A stretch of 64,000 nucleotides of DNA from Antennarius striatus (Eukaryota; Chordata; Actinopteri; Lophiiformes; Antennariidae). The stretch covers positions 18,724,501 to 18,788,500 of the forward strand of contig NC_090793.1 of NCBI RefSeq assembly GCF_040054535.1, read 5' to 3'. The position numbers and the translations under genes were made by a program. Below, piece after piece: positions 11,501 through 23,564 of the stretch (its first letter is position 1; the number at the start of each line of letters is the position of its first letter). The notes under the pieces are model-generated. The model was not told the DNA's origin, made no database searches, and saw only the letters and a list, made by a program, of their open reading frames with translations.

Positions 11501-12660
11501 TCTGGTTGGAACAAAAACCAGATCAGCAGGTGTCTAGATGATGACGACCAGATAGATCGAACCGGACGGCAGCAACAGAATGAATGACCTGTAGAAATGT
11601 TATCGTTAGAACTCAATGAGAGGTGGTCAAACTGCTGATGTCAGCATCTCATGGATGCTTTAACTTCATGTCATCAGTGTTAAAAATCCTGTTCTTCCAG
11701 GAAGTAGCTGCAGACTGGAGTGGCTTGTTGGAAATTTGAAGCTAGACTGCCCTCTGGTGCCGCTTCATTTCTTCATCCACAGGCTTCACTGAAGCTCTGA
11801 TAACATCTATCAGATTGTTCACTTGCATTAAAACAAAAGTGTTCAACATCAGACTTGATGGTTTGGGGGCCAGACTTCCATTCTGGTACATCTGACGTGG
11901 TCTTTGGATGAAGTTTAATTCAATTATAAAGAACTGGTGGAGATGTCTAGGTGGAGATATGTTCACCACTGAGTCATTTTAGATTGACACATGGTCAAAA
12001 AATAAAACCTATTAATAAGTCAACTATCAATAACCCCACAGGAATCATGATCATAAATCTATCACAGGTTTTGTGTGGTGTTAGTGACAATTCTCTTTGT
12101 GTCAGGTTGGGTTTTAAAAGTTGTAATGCTTGTTTTCGTATAATTTTACAACAAAATAATCAAAAATTAAAATGAATCAAAAATCATTGGATGTAACACT
12201 GATTTTGAATACCCAATTACAAGAAATAAGTATCAAATGAAAATGATGAATCTCAAGTAAGATGAGAGATTTTGGAAGACATTGGTATCCGGAAGTACAA
12301 CTAACATGTGATGTCAAAAAACCGAATGAAACCCGACTGATTGGAATGATCCTTTAATAGAAATCATAACACAGGAAACGAGAGGTAAAGATACATTTGA
12401 TGTGAAGACTTAACTTTAGTCAGGTAGGTTTTACCAACTCTGACACAACATGGACCTGAATCTGAACGGAAACCCCTGATATGACTTAACGGAAGAGCAT
12501 TTCTGGGATGATGAAAGTCTTGTGCTTTAACCATCTCAGTCCTGAAATGAAGTAAGGCAAATTTCTACATGAGAAGCTGAGCCAAACTATGATACAAACG
12601 GGGATCAATAATCAGGTTATACAGCTAAATGAAGGATCTTTGGGTAATTACTTGCAATTA
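8540..12660. other. Gene-free spacer between pnp and the zinc-finger cluster
   Basis: No exon with convincing splice borders or known protein similarity was found. The sequence is AT-rich. An imperfect local duplication exists (ATTATTTAGGACTTCAATAAT near 10298 and ATTATTTAGAACTTCAATCAT near 10419). Confidence 0.5.
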
Positions 12661-12673
12661 TTGGGGGGGGGGG
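12660..12673. repeat. Short homopolymer (poly-G) 3' of zinc-finger gene A
   Basis: A run of more than 10 G follows ATTATT. It lies in the presumed 3' UTR or flank of gene A. Confidence 0.6.
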
Positions 12674-12856
12674 GTTTCTATATTTTAAAGATACCAACGT
12701 GCTGCAAGTCCATTTTCACTTTGAAGGATAATAAGACAGGTATTTTGAAATGATGCAAACATCTCAATGCTCGGTGGATTTTACATAGAAAATATGCATC
12801 GAGTCTGACACCCACTGGCGTTTCTGATTTGGTTTTCCGGGTCCGACGCGACCGCC

Positions 12857-15800
12857 TCAGCTGTAAGTGTGAATGACTTTGTGTCGCTTCAAATGATGCA
12901 TGAGGATGAAGGTTTTCCCGCACAGCGAGCAGCTATAGGGCCGTTCCCCGCTGTGAGTGCGCTGGTGGACCCTCAGGCTGCTCTGCTGCGTGAATCTCTT
13001 CCCACACTGTCCGCAGCCGTATGGCTTCTCGCCCGTGTGCGTCCGGTGGTGTATGCTGAGATGGGACGAGCACTGGAAGTTCTTCCCGCACACCGTGCAC
13101 CAGAACGCACGCTTCCTCTTGTGGCTCTGCTGGTGCAGCTTGAACTGATGCAAGCGGCCGAACGTCTTCCCGCACTGCGAGCAGACGTAACATCGTGCCA
13201 TGCCTGGGGGAGGTTTGTGGGTGGTGGAAGGGACAAAGCTTCCTGGTGCGAAACTGTTGCGTGAGGGAGTTACAGCTGGTCTATCTTCAGCTGCAGCGTC
13301 CCTCTCGGTGTGTTCGTCAGATTGCCTCAGATGTGCAACATGCAGGGGGTTTCTCTGTAGGAACATCTGCTCCTTCTGTCTCCCTTGCAACAACTGGGTA
13401 CCCTGAGGCTGGAAGCTGGAGGACGGTGGCCCGTCCTTCTGAAACTCACTGCTGTAGATCCCGTTGCACGGCCTCTGAGAAGTCAGCTGTTGAACGCTAA
13501 CCGACTTGGAGGCATTCGCAGTCATGTGAGTGTCGGAATGGTCTGGAAAACTGTTGGAATACTCCTCTACTACGCTGGAAAAGTCAGGAAAACCAGCTTC
13601 AATTTCATTACCTTCAATTATGGACGACCAGAGTTGATTCTCTCTCTCATTCATGGTAAAGTCAGAAGGGAGTTGAGTCTGCTTCCCTGCAACATGTTGG
13701 CATCTATCCTGACCGTATCCAGATCTGTCCTCTCCCTTCTCGGTCTTAACGGTGAACTGAAGCCCGGCGATGTCTCCTGCAAGCTGAACAGAGTTGTACA
13801 AGTCGCTGAACTCCGCGTTTTTCTGCCTGGTGACGTCTGAATGACAGTTCTCCACCAGCTGCTGAGTCTCCGGGGCGTTGGCTGCGTTGGAGTATTGTAA
13901 GGTAGAAGCTGGAACAATCAGGATGGGGCAGGGGGTTAATTACATCCCCAAAAAAGCACGATTGTTTTTTTAGTTTCTTGCACAAATCCCTGACTGTCAA
14001 CTCACCAGTTGATCCAGCAGAATCACTGATCCACAGCGTCTCATCTTGACTCTCCTCTTTAATGGTGAAGGAATGTGTAGAGTCTTCAATCTCAGGGAAC
14101 TACAAACAGATTTACGAAACTCAACCCATTTTATGAGACGACTAATTTAGGGAATTAAACGCCTGAAACTGTTTTCCATTTTATTTTATCTGTTAGTGAA
14201 GTCAAGCAAATTTTTAAAAAATGCAACAGCCGGCCAAAATACAGAACAATCGTAACACAACAAATAACAGGTGGCAGAAATACAAATAAAAATCTAAAAG
14301 TAAACAAAACATTGTTTACGAACTTTTTTAATTGATCGTAAGATTCAGACCGTTATCACGGCAGATTGGATGATGATGATGCCGCAGTCGTAGCTGATGT
14401 GTAGATGGTGGGTTTTTCCCAAATACAACACAGAGCACAGATTTTGCTAACTACTGCAGATTTAAAATGATTAACTCATGACAATAATTTGCACTAAAGA
14501 CAGTCCCCAATTTATAAACTCAACAGGTTCCGAGAGGCTGTTCATAAGCTGAATTGTTGGTTAGTTGTAATTTATTCAATTTAATCTATGACCAAGAACG
14601 GAGTGGGCGAGACAAGGGCAGCATTGTTGAGGAATCTTAACCCATTCCTCCTTCATTCTAAAATTCAGATCTGTTCTTTTAAAATAAATTGTGTCTATGA
14701 TTGGTTGCTGAGCCATAATGGCTGTTTACCCTAATCCTAAATAACAACAACAAGCAGGTACTGAGGATGTATGTATGTATTTGCACTGACCAATTTAAAA
14801 TGTTCTTGTGTGAAGTTGCTTTTACAAACAACCTGATGTATTTTGGGGGCTTGTTTGTTTGCAACTGTATTACGGAGAAATATCCAACATCTACATCAGG
14901 GGTGTCAAACTTATTATACCAAGGGCCATAACAGCATAAGGGCCAGATGTAACTAACAAATGTAAGTCAATGCAATTTAAAATAATTGTAACTACTCCTT
15001 AAATAAGTTAAGTAAGTCAGAATTTATTACTTATTCAATTTTACAAAGATTATAGTTGCACATAAAATATGTTTACTTGTTTCTCTGTTCTAACATAAAT
15101 CCTTTTAATTTGTCAGGTGATTAAACCTACATAAGTCCATCAATCAAGGATCAAACTATCCAAGTAAATAAAGAAAAATAACATCAATGTTAGAACATTA
15201 ACTTTGTCCAAGATATCTCTGTTAATGTTAAAATGGGCTTAATTACTGCATTGTGGGAAATGTACTTTTTGGTCAAAGCACACTCTGACCTTTTATGCTC
15301 TCGCGGGCCACATAAAATGATGTGGCGGGCCACATCTGGCCCCCGGGCCTTGAATCTGACACATGTGATCTACATATTCCTATTCAAATTGAACTCAGCA
15401 CAGACCTTAATGTTTCCCGCGGGGGGGTGACAGTCTCTCCCGGCAGCTGTTCCTCTGTCCAGGCAGTTTTCTGGAGAAGAAAAGTCAAGAGCAAAGTGAA
15501 AGTCAGTGTTATGACAGAGTGAAAATAGTCCCGTTGTCACAACAACGTTCTGTAAATTCATTCAGGTAAATAAGCAGCACGCTTCCGGTGCTGCCTTCAA
15601 AACCGTAGTAAATATGAACACATAACACGTACACAACAATATGTGTAATTTACAGCACACATTCGATTGTGGGGCGTCTTACCGAACCCGCGTTGCAGCT
15701 CTGCGTTTTTGTTCTCCATCATTACTAATTTTCTTCTCAGCATCTCATTCTCGCTTTGCTTCCGAGATATTTCGAGATGCAAAAACGCGCATTTGTCATC

Positions 15801-15890
15801 GACTAGTTTGGATATTTCTGTCACTGCTGCTTTAACCAAAACCTCCATTATTGAAGACAGCTGGCTTTGAAAGGGAATGCACGTCGCCAT
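12857..15890 (-). CDS. C2H2 zinc-finger protein A (4 fingers, N-terminal coiled-coil module)
   Basis: Four coding exons on the - strand: 15890-15683, 15470-15406, 14099-14006 and 13908-12857 (stop TGA). They total 1419 nt, 472 residues. Exon 1 encodes a short helical module ([20 protein letters not shown], then a Lys/Glu-rich coiled coil) shared with the other three zinc-finger genes here. Exon 3 encodes an acidic stretch with TIKEE and a following Trp. The last exon has VKTE (SUMO-type psi-K-x-E) and four Cx2Cx12Hx3H fingers at about residues 363-385, 391-413, 419-441 and 447-469, with TGEKP or SGERP linkers between fingers 2-3 and 3-4. The linker after finger 1 is atypical (KRKRA). It is probably a nuclear sequence-specific DNA-binding protein; target and sign of regulation are unknown. 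Exon 2 (65 nt) is the least certain exon. No KRAB, SCAN or BTB domain is present. Confidence 0.85.
14897..15367. mobile_element. Non-autonomous hAT element in an intron of zinc-finger gene A
   Basis: Left end CAGGGGTGTCAAAC; right end reads CACATGTGTCA when reverse complemented. It is flanked by ATCTACAT at 14889-14896 and 15368-15375. The ends carry GGGCCA and GGCCCCCGGGCC blocks. It is about 471 bp, with no ORF. The duplicated target is identical to that of the unrelated hAT at 1642-2309. Confidence 0.85.
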
Positions 15891-17686
15891 ATTAATTCAT
15901 TTAGAGTACAAGGTGAGGGAGAATATCATTTAAAGGCGCTAACATGTAAGGCTTCTTTTACAAATTGAGAAAGGTACGCACTAAGAAATTTAGCATCCTT
16001 GTGTTTTCAAGCTAGCTAGAAGCTTTTCTTCCGTGTAGCCGAGAATTACCGTAAACACATGAGTAGACGCGCAAGGAAATGAACAGGAGATAAATATGTT
16101 CAGTTGGTGTGTGTTAGATCGCATTATAAACGGACATTTTATATATATATTACATTCTATATTACTTTATTACATCATATTTACTATGTGTTATAGTGTG
16201 TATTATGTACTTTTTATACAAATACTTATAAAAAATAATTTCCCTTCGGGGATTAATAAAATTGATTTAATCTTAATCTTATTCCATTTACATATCTTTG
16301 CAAATCTGTCAAAAATATGTACAAAATAAATTAGTTTCTGTCTGAGTTCCATAAAGCAAAAGTTGAATTGATGTTTATTTCTAGAACGTCAACTGTGTAA
16401 ATTAGATGTCAAATTTTGAAAGATTTTTTTGTATTTTTGATATATTTGTTTAGAACACAACAACTTAAGCGCTATACAGATACATGTTGATTGATTGAAC
16501 AAGCCTTTAGCCGCGGAAGAGTGAGGGGATACTTTAGCGTAAATGTTTAATTCAATACTTTTATCCTAATACAAAAATGTTTGACATTTTAAAGCATGTT
16601 GCTTTCACCTTACTTGTAAGTGTTTAGTTATATATAACTAAATAAACACTAAACCATTAGGTAATTCAATGATCTAAACCAACATCATTGTGCAGACTTT
16701 TGAATCACAACCTTAGACTTCTGATATAAACTGTGCTCAACACTCCCTATTAGCCACTTCTGCTAAATGAAGAACAAAGACAAAGTGTGCATTAGGGCTC
16801 ACTTCACTTAAATGTACTCTTGGAAAAGAGAAGCTGGAAGAAGAAAGGGACATAAAATGAACGAGTTCAGGACAGATTTAATCAATCATTTATTTACACT
16901 GGTCAGTAACAAAAGCAGCAGAGTCTCAGACACAACAACAAACTCACGCACTCAGAACAATTCTGAACAACTTAACGATTTAATGGCTTTTTGTAATACA
17001 CTTCATATTGAATCCCATTTCGTTAACTCACACAAAAATACCTTCCTCAAAAATAAATATCAAGATACTGACCTAACAAAACAAAGCATCACTTTTCCAC
17101 ACTCCAGTTGTGATGACCCTGTTTATCACTGAGGTATTTCACGTCACCTTTGTTATACAAATCCTGCGTACACACTAATTACGCTCTCTTTATAACAAAA
17201 ACACTGCTTTTCATTTGTTTTCTCAGATGTGGAACATCAAAATAGAAAAAAACAACACATCAAAAACAGCTCCAAGTTTGAGCTTTAAAAAGTATTTCCT
17301 CACTGTATTTTCTTCAAGAGAAAAATAATCATCGCCTCATCCTCAGAGGAACAGAATGTAGACCCACCTGACAGATGTAGCAGAAAAAAATGAAAGAATG
17401 GTAGCCTATCAATTTAACGCTGCACAATTCAATAGACATGCTAAATCCTTGCAAGACTGGGATTTCTTGTTAAACTAGTCAAAAATCAACTTATAATATT
17501 AATAATTAAAAATGAGCTAAACATATGTGAACAATATTAAGCATCATGAACCCTGTTCCAAATAGAACATTTTGATAAATAAACTTGTTTAAGGGGAAAA
17601 TAAAGGAACAGTAAAGGAGCAAAAACAGACTTGTTCTATTTCTAACTGAGAAGCCTGGATGAGATAAACTGAAAAAAATTAAAATT

Positions 17687-17718
<32 letters not shown>

Positions 17719-17875
17719 TAAACTGAATAAGATATTAACGGCTGCAAACAGACAAGGACGCCTTCTGTTGATTTGGTGAACCGGATCAATGCTGTGACCC
17801 AGTATTCTACATGCAGGATGACATGTAATCTCGGCCCCCTCTTCTGATGGAACGGTGTGATTTGGAGTCGAGGGA
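15891..17875. other. Spacer between zinc-finger genes A and B; promoter side of gene A
   Basis: No coding exon was recognised. A retroposon-like tail (TTTCCCTTCGGGGATTAATAAA) at about 16241-16262 is a common fish repeat end. A (TA)n run lies at 17689-17711, just beyond the stop of gene B. Confidence 0.5.
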
Positions 17876-18546
17876 TCATCCCGTGACATCTTTACACCGG
17901 TGATTCTGAAACAAATCGAAATGATCAAAGCTTCTCCCACAAGTGGAGCAAATGAAACGATTGGCTCTGCCGGCGTCCTGGACAGCGCTTTTGTCCTCGC
18001 AGTCGCCTGAGGCAGTCGTGTTGCGTTCAAACACACCCGCCTCGTGAACCCTGTCGTTCACCAGGAGGCGCTCTTGTGTGATGCATTTATTTGGCAGCTC
18101 CATTCCTAAAGTCATATCGGAACTCCTCGACTGCATTCCCATAACAGAATATTGATTATTGGTCATCATTTCTCCATTTTCTCCACGATCAAGGAAAGGC
18201 AGAGGCTTGACGGAGGTGGGATATCCCAACGGCTCACTGGACATCCCAGCAGCGGGAGTATGAGGATACTTGACGTCAGGTAAAAGCAGAAAGACATTCG
18301 AATTTTGTTCGGCGGCGTCGCTTCTCTTCTCCATCCCAGAACCCCACAGCTGACTCTGGTCGGAGCCACTTTCAGGGCCGGCCTGATTTAAAGTCTGTAA
18401 GTCTTCCCCATTTGGCTCCAGCTTCACCATGACTGTCGGCCCACTTCCTGGTTCACTATAGGAGGAGCCTGGAAACAGTTCGCCCACAGCTGGAGGTCCA
18501 GCGTTCTGCTCGGCTCCGCTGTTCACCAACACATCCAGACCCTCCC
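17876..18546 (-). other. Terminal cassette exon of gene B with a degenerate finger
   Basis: Acceptor gttctcttcccag, then 223 codons to the stop, including the stop codon. It holds VKLEP and a single finger-like Cx2Cx12H that ends in His-Arg-Cys, so canonical zinc binding is doubtful. Confidence 0.65.
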
Positions 18547-21500
18547 CTGGGAAGAGAACAAAGATCAAGAGGATGAAACAGGAAAATCGTGGTTGGCGAT
18601 TTCTCTTGTACATTTATATACAGTAGTGGTGCTCGTGTGTTAACTTTATATACCTTTACAACCTTATATTTATATATAACTTTATATTTATACTTATAAA
18701 GTTATATATATATATATATGAATATATAACTATATACATATATATTTATATATACTTATATAACTTTATATATAATAATATATGCAGGTGTATATATCTT
18801 ATAAATATAAGATTTATGTAAGGTATATATCTTATATTCATAAATATAAGATGTATACCTTATATAACTTTATATTGTCTTATACTGTATAGTTAGAATT
18901 TTATCTTCAGTTTATTACATTAAAAAATTTTCACATGTTAAACTGCTGAAGGGAGGAGAACTCATTGTACAGAGTTACCGTAAAACATTTTTGGAACAAA
19001 TGAATGATGATACAGTAATCCCTCGCTTGTTCGCGCTTCAAGATGCGCGGCTTCACTGATGCTGACAGCATCAGTGTGCGCGCTGCGTTCCGAGACTCAT
19101 GGTTCCTCCTGCGAACTTTTCTTTAACGCTGTTTTAAACAGTCTTTGATAACCCGTGTTCTGTTGTGTGTGTGTGTGTGTGTGTGTGTTGCCCTGAGTTG
19201 GCCTATGTGTGTGTGTTCTGCATGTGACCGTTCAAGGAATATCGTGTGTGCCATCCTTGCCCACCATAAGAAACAGCGGGGGGGTAACAAGTCTATAAAA
19301 GTGTGAGAAAAGGTAATACAGACACATTTAAATTGCTGTGAATACTAAATACTTGGTCGCTATATCACGGAATTTTGTTTTCCACGGGTGGTTAACCGCG
19401 AGTAACGAGGGGTTACTGTAGTAGTTGCAGTTGTAACCAGCTATCCTGATTGGCCGTTACCCTCTCGGTGCGTCTTCATGTGACCTTTCAGGCTGCTCTT
19501 CTGATTGAAGCACCTCCCGCAGACGTGGCAGCCGTACGGCTTCTCCCCGGTGTGAATCCGTAAATGTCTTTCCAGGTGTCCGTGGCGCTCGAACACTTTA
19601 CCACAGTACGAACAGAGGAAGCATTTCTTCGGTTTGATCATCTGGAAAGGCATGTTTCCTCTCTGCTGGTGTGGATTCATGATGGCGTCCGCCGCGCCGT
19701 GTAACCCCGAATCCGACGACGCCATGACGCCCTCCGAGGATCCGTACAGGGTTTGAGACGCCATGCTGTCTTTGAGTTCCCCGTACGCTTTGCCTGTGAG
19801 GGAGAACGTGCTGCAAGAAAGCTGGACTGGCGTTGACAGAAGCTGAGCTATTCCCTGAAAGGGAGGAACGTTCTGCGTGGAGTTGCTCAGATATTCCTCG
19901 CCGCTAAACGGCGGCTTGTTTTGTGTTTGCAGTCTGGACATCCACTGCTGGCCGTCGCCCTCGAATGCAGGTAAGTTCTCACTGAGGGCGTCTCCCGTGT
20001 CCGTCGTCCCCTCAGTTCCTCCATAAAACACCGGTTGTTCCACACTCTCCTCTACAGGCTCCGATTTGACGTGTAGAGCCAAAGGAGGGACGTCCTCGCT
20101 CCTCTGGACGCCTTCCTCCGGTTGCTGATGGCTCTCTTCCACCGGGCACTGAGTATCGGTGGATGGATTGATCTTTGGGATTTCTTTCTGTTCAGCAACG
20201 TGGATCTCGACTGGTCCGTTCTGAACACCTGTTGAAGCAGAGAGAATCACCATTTTATTACTTATACCCACAGGAAGAAGTACAAAAAATCCTTCTATAC
20301 AGCCTTTGAAAGCTTTGACAGCAGTGGTGGGTCAAATATCATCCACCATAATGCAGGTAAAATTAGATTGATCGATAGATAGAAGATAGATAGATATATA
20401 CTTTATTAATCCCGGAGGAAATTGCACATATTCACTGCTAAGGCATTACATAATGAATAAATACTGGATTAAAAAAAAAGGAAACACTGACACCGAAGGA
20501 CATAACACAAGACGTACACTACACTAGCAGACACATGTAGCATTAACAGGACATATACTAAATTATCACTAAAATATAAACAGTATACAATCAAAATAAA
20601 ATAACAAATAAAAATAAAAAAGTGCAAGTGAAAATTAGCAGGAGGCCCACATGGTGGGTAAGGTACACCCTTCTTACAATGTAAGGCATCACTATCTAAT
20701 ATCACAACATCTAATATCATAACTATTTAATATCATAACTATGTAATATCTAATATTTATTAGGTATTAAAGTTTCAAATGGCGGTATTCTGATGTTTTG
20801 ACTCAACACTGAATATTTAAGACAAACTTTAAGTTTTTGTCACTTTTACTTCAGTGTGCAGCACTTGATGTGAATAAAGGAGCAGTAACCCTGTTTTGTA
20901 CTGAGAAATAAAGTTACAACACTTCTTGTGCACATTTTTATTTTGAAGATGTTGTCTATATATCAAAAATATATTATTATTTCCAGAATTCCTTGAAATA
21001 TTGTAATAGTATTTTATTACTATATCGCCCGCCTCATCTTTCAACGACAGACCTCGACCAGCAAAGATTCAGAACAAAAAAAAAAATACAGAGAAACACT
21101 TTTCTACATCAAAAAATGAGAGGAATTTTGGACATCCAATTTTTTCATCGAAGCGGGACATAATGCAGAACCCGACAGTGTCAAAAGCCAGTAATGGGAC
21201 AAATAAATGGGTCTCATCTGTATAAGAATGGAAGCCACTATGTATTCAATACTGTGATCTACAATCACAATCAAATTAAAAGCACAAACTTCCTGCTGGT
21301 AAAGAAACCAGAGCGGTAACTATTTGACTCACATCTGGTGTGGATCTTCATGTGTTCCTTCAGGCTGCAGTTCTGATTGAAGCGTCTCCCGCACGTCTCA
21401 CACCGATACGGTTTCTCGCCCGTGTGAATCCGTTTGTGCCTCTCCAGGTGTCCGGCACGCTCAAAACACTTCCCGCAGTACGGACAGATGAAGCCTTTCT

Positions 21501-23325
21501 TAGACATCAGCCTCTTCACCGTCCGTCTGCGCACCACGTTGTAAAGGATCCGATACTGACTGGATGTCAGCAGCCCGCTGCTGAACGGCCCGTTTGAGAA
21601 ACCCCCAGGGCTCATGTAGGGGGGAGACGGTCTGGTCTCTGCTGACGACTCGGGACGACCCAACAGAGAGTTCTGCCCTGAAGTTAAATAGTCCGAGTCC
21701 CTGCCTCCCGGCTCCTGAGTGCGTGTCGACAGTCTCCACGGCGTAGCGTCGTGGTCAAACGACGACAACGGGGGAGGAAGTCCGCCGGTCTCTGCTCTCA
21801 CTTCCTCCACTGGTTCACTTTTCACCTGCAGCTCAGGTGCCGACAGGCTTGTTTGGTCCGGAGCCATTTCGTGCAAAGTCCTGTCATCGCTGCCACCACC
21901 CGGAACATCTGTGGACAAGCAAAAATAAAAGCTTTAGGAGAGTTAACTTCACATCTGAATACCAGGATAAAACTAGTCAGACTTCCTTTTGGTAGTTCAA
22001 GAAGCCAGAAAATTTAGATGATTAGGGAAATGTCCCCACTGGTGGAAAGAAGTTGGAATGTTTGAGGGGAAAAATTGAAGAAATCAGTTGGGAGTTGCTC
22101 ATATTTGGAAGACCTGGTGAAATTTGACTGTATTAAATCCAATGTTTTTTCCTGACCTCCTATTGTTAAGATCTCCTATTGTTAGGCGGACTTCCTGTTA
22201 AGAATTTGTAATAACATGTCTGGAAAGAAAAAAAAACCCCCAAAGTGAATAAATAAAGTTCTTTCTCTTGCTTGCTTCTATCAAAACAAAAGGTGATTTT
22301 CTTAAATGGAATACTTTACATCTCAATTCTAATTCCAGCAGTCGTTGCTGATCATCAGCTTCCTGTCAAGCTTGTGTTTGTGCCCACCTGTTGAACATCA
22401 TAAAAACTTCTTTAGCTCCTTTTTAATCCTTTTTAATAATACTGACGCACAGACTTTTTGAAAGCAACATTATTGTAGCAACAAGACTGGAAACAGACCA
22501 GGCAGCAATGATGATGATGATGATGTACGTACAGTATATATGAATAAACCAGACTACCCTTATGAATCTGTTCTAGAACTACAAATGAAAGAGATTCAAA
22601 TCTGATTTGTGCCATATTAAGCAAAAAACAAAACAATGAATTTAGTTTGTTGGCAGAGATTGATCCTATGCCTTGAATCTAAATCTTTGGTATTTCATCG
22701 CCAGAATAAAAACTTTGGTAGTGGATCTGAAAGAAGTTAACAGAGTGGGAAACCCATTCATCCAGTCCATCCAGAATATTAAGAAATTAAACTACTAAAA
22801 AGAAAGACAGGGAATGCATATAGTGGAGAAAAGATTCTATTTATAATAAAATAATCCTAATATTTTTTTTATTTTATTTTTTAACTTTTCTAGTAATAAT
22901 CCACACAGGTGACACCTGTGGACCAGTGGAGTCTTCACGGGAGGTGATCGTCCTGCTCCCCGGGGGAAAACGGACCCGGGTCAGAAGGAGGTCACAGAGA
23001 AGCCTCCGTGCGCCTCCATCCCTGAACGACCCCCCGTGTCTTCCACCGGTGTGAAACTACGTGAAAACCCCGCGGGTGTCGGTTTACCGTCTCCGCCGTC
23101 GTGAACGGGACGCAGGCCGGTTCTCTCCCGCGCTGACCTCAGCTCGGTCTGCATGGCCTCCACGCTCCTCCGCAGCTTCTTGATCTCCTCTTCCCGCTGA
23201 CACATCTCCACGCGCAGCACCACCATCCCGTCCTCCACCACTTTGGCGATTTCCGCCACGGCCGCTTGAGACATGGCGTCGATGATGGAGGCGATCTGCG
23301 CCCGCAGCCCCACGCCGCTCCACAT
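17876..23325 (-). CDS. C2H2 zinc-finger protein B with three successive finger-bearing exons
   Basis: Proposed exons on the - strand: 23325-23088, 21908-21333, 20228-19461 and 18546-17876. They sum to 2253 nt, 750 residues, and all three introns are phase 1. Exon 1 is the family coiled-coil module ([19 protein letters not shown]). Exons 2 and 3 each hold VKSEPVEE and two fingers (about residues 219-241 and 247-269; 475-497 and 503-525), with closely similar finger pairs beginning CxYCGKxFERxGHLERH. Exon 4 has VKLEP and one degenerate finger whose last His-x3-His is replaced by His-Arg-Cys. Exons 2 and 3 also contain in-frame stops just past their donors (ORF ends 21271 and 19441), so each could instead be an alternative last exon, or these could be partial tandem gene copies lacking their own first exon. 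Presumed nuclear DNA-binding protein of unknown target. Confidence 0.65.
18640..18870. repeat. AT-rich low-complexity block
   Basis: Repeated TATATA, ATAACTTTATA and CTTATAT units, in the intron upstream of the terminal cassette of gene B. Confidence 0.85.
19013..19418. mobile_element. TA-flanked MITE (Tc1/mariner-pogo type)
   Basis: Left end CAGTAATCCCTCGCTTGTT; right end reverse complements to CAGTAACCCCTCGTTACTCG. It is flanked by TA on both sides. About 406 bp, with an internal (GT)n run at 19163-19188 and no ORF. It lies just 3' of the second finger cassette of gene B. Confidence 0.8.
19461..20228 (-). other. Zinc-finger cassette exon 2 of gene B (symmetrical phase 1-1)
   Basis: 768 nt (256 codons) between acceptor tctgcttcaacag and donor gtaacg. 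It encodes VKSEPVEE and two fingers closely matching those of the cassette at 21333-21908. Read-through ends seven codons later at 19441. Confidence 0.7.
20365..20435. repeat. Retroposon tail fragment
   Basis: (GATA)n-like run followed by CTTTATTAATCCCGGAGG, a common fish LINE/SINE end sequence. The same motif in sense or antisense occurs at about 252, 7281 and 16241. Confidence 0.5.
21333..21908 (-). other. Zinc-finger cassette exon 1 of gene B (symmetrical phase 1-1)
   Basis: 576 nt (192 codons) between acceptor cttgtccacag and donor gtgagt. It encodes a Ser/Pro-rich linker with VKSEPVEE and two C2H2 fingers. If the donor is not used, translation reads on for about 20 residues to a stop at 21271. 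Confidence 0.7.
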
Positions 23326-23560
23326 GGTTCCGAACCGGCCCGGCGGATGGAGCGGGCTGGGGGGGGGGGGTCGACGGAGGACGGATCAGGAGCGGAACGG
23401 CACAAAGAACCACGATCACAGCCAGACGCTGTCCGGAAGCGAAGACACCAGTACCGTAAAGACACGTAACGCGCGCAAGGCATATTGGGAATACGCGTCT
23501 CAATCCTGTTTCTGATTGGGAGCCACTCCAGCGGATTTACGCGTCCTTTACGCACAGCTT
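22910..23560 (-). promoter_or_regulatory. CpG-rich promoter/first-exon region of zinc-finger gene B
   Basis: Dense CpG and high GC compared with the AT-rich surroundings, covering exon 1 (23325-23088) and about 240 bp upstream of its ATG. This is consistent with a CpG-island promoter; no start site can be fixed from sequence. Confidence 0.5.
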
Positions 23561-23564
23561 TTGA

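Noticed and set aside
12869-13264. + strand open frame over the zinc-finger exon of gene A
   Set aside because: It overlaps the finger-coding frame of the opposite strand and has no domain signal of its own.
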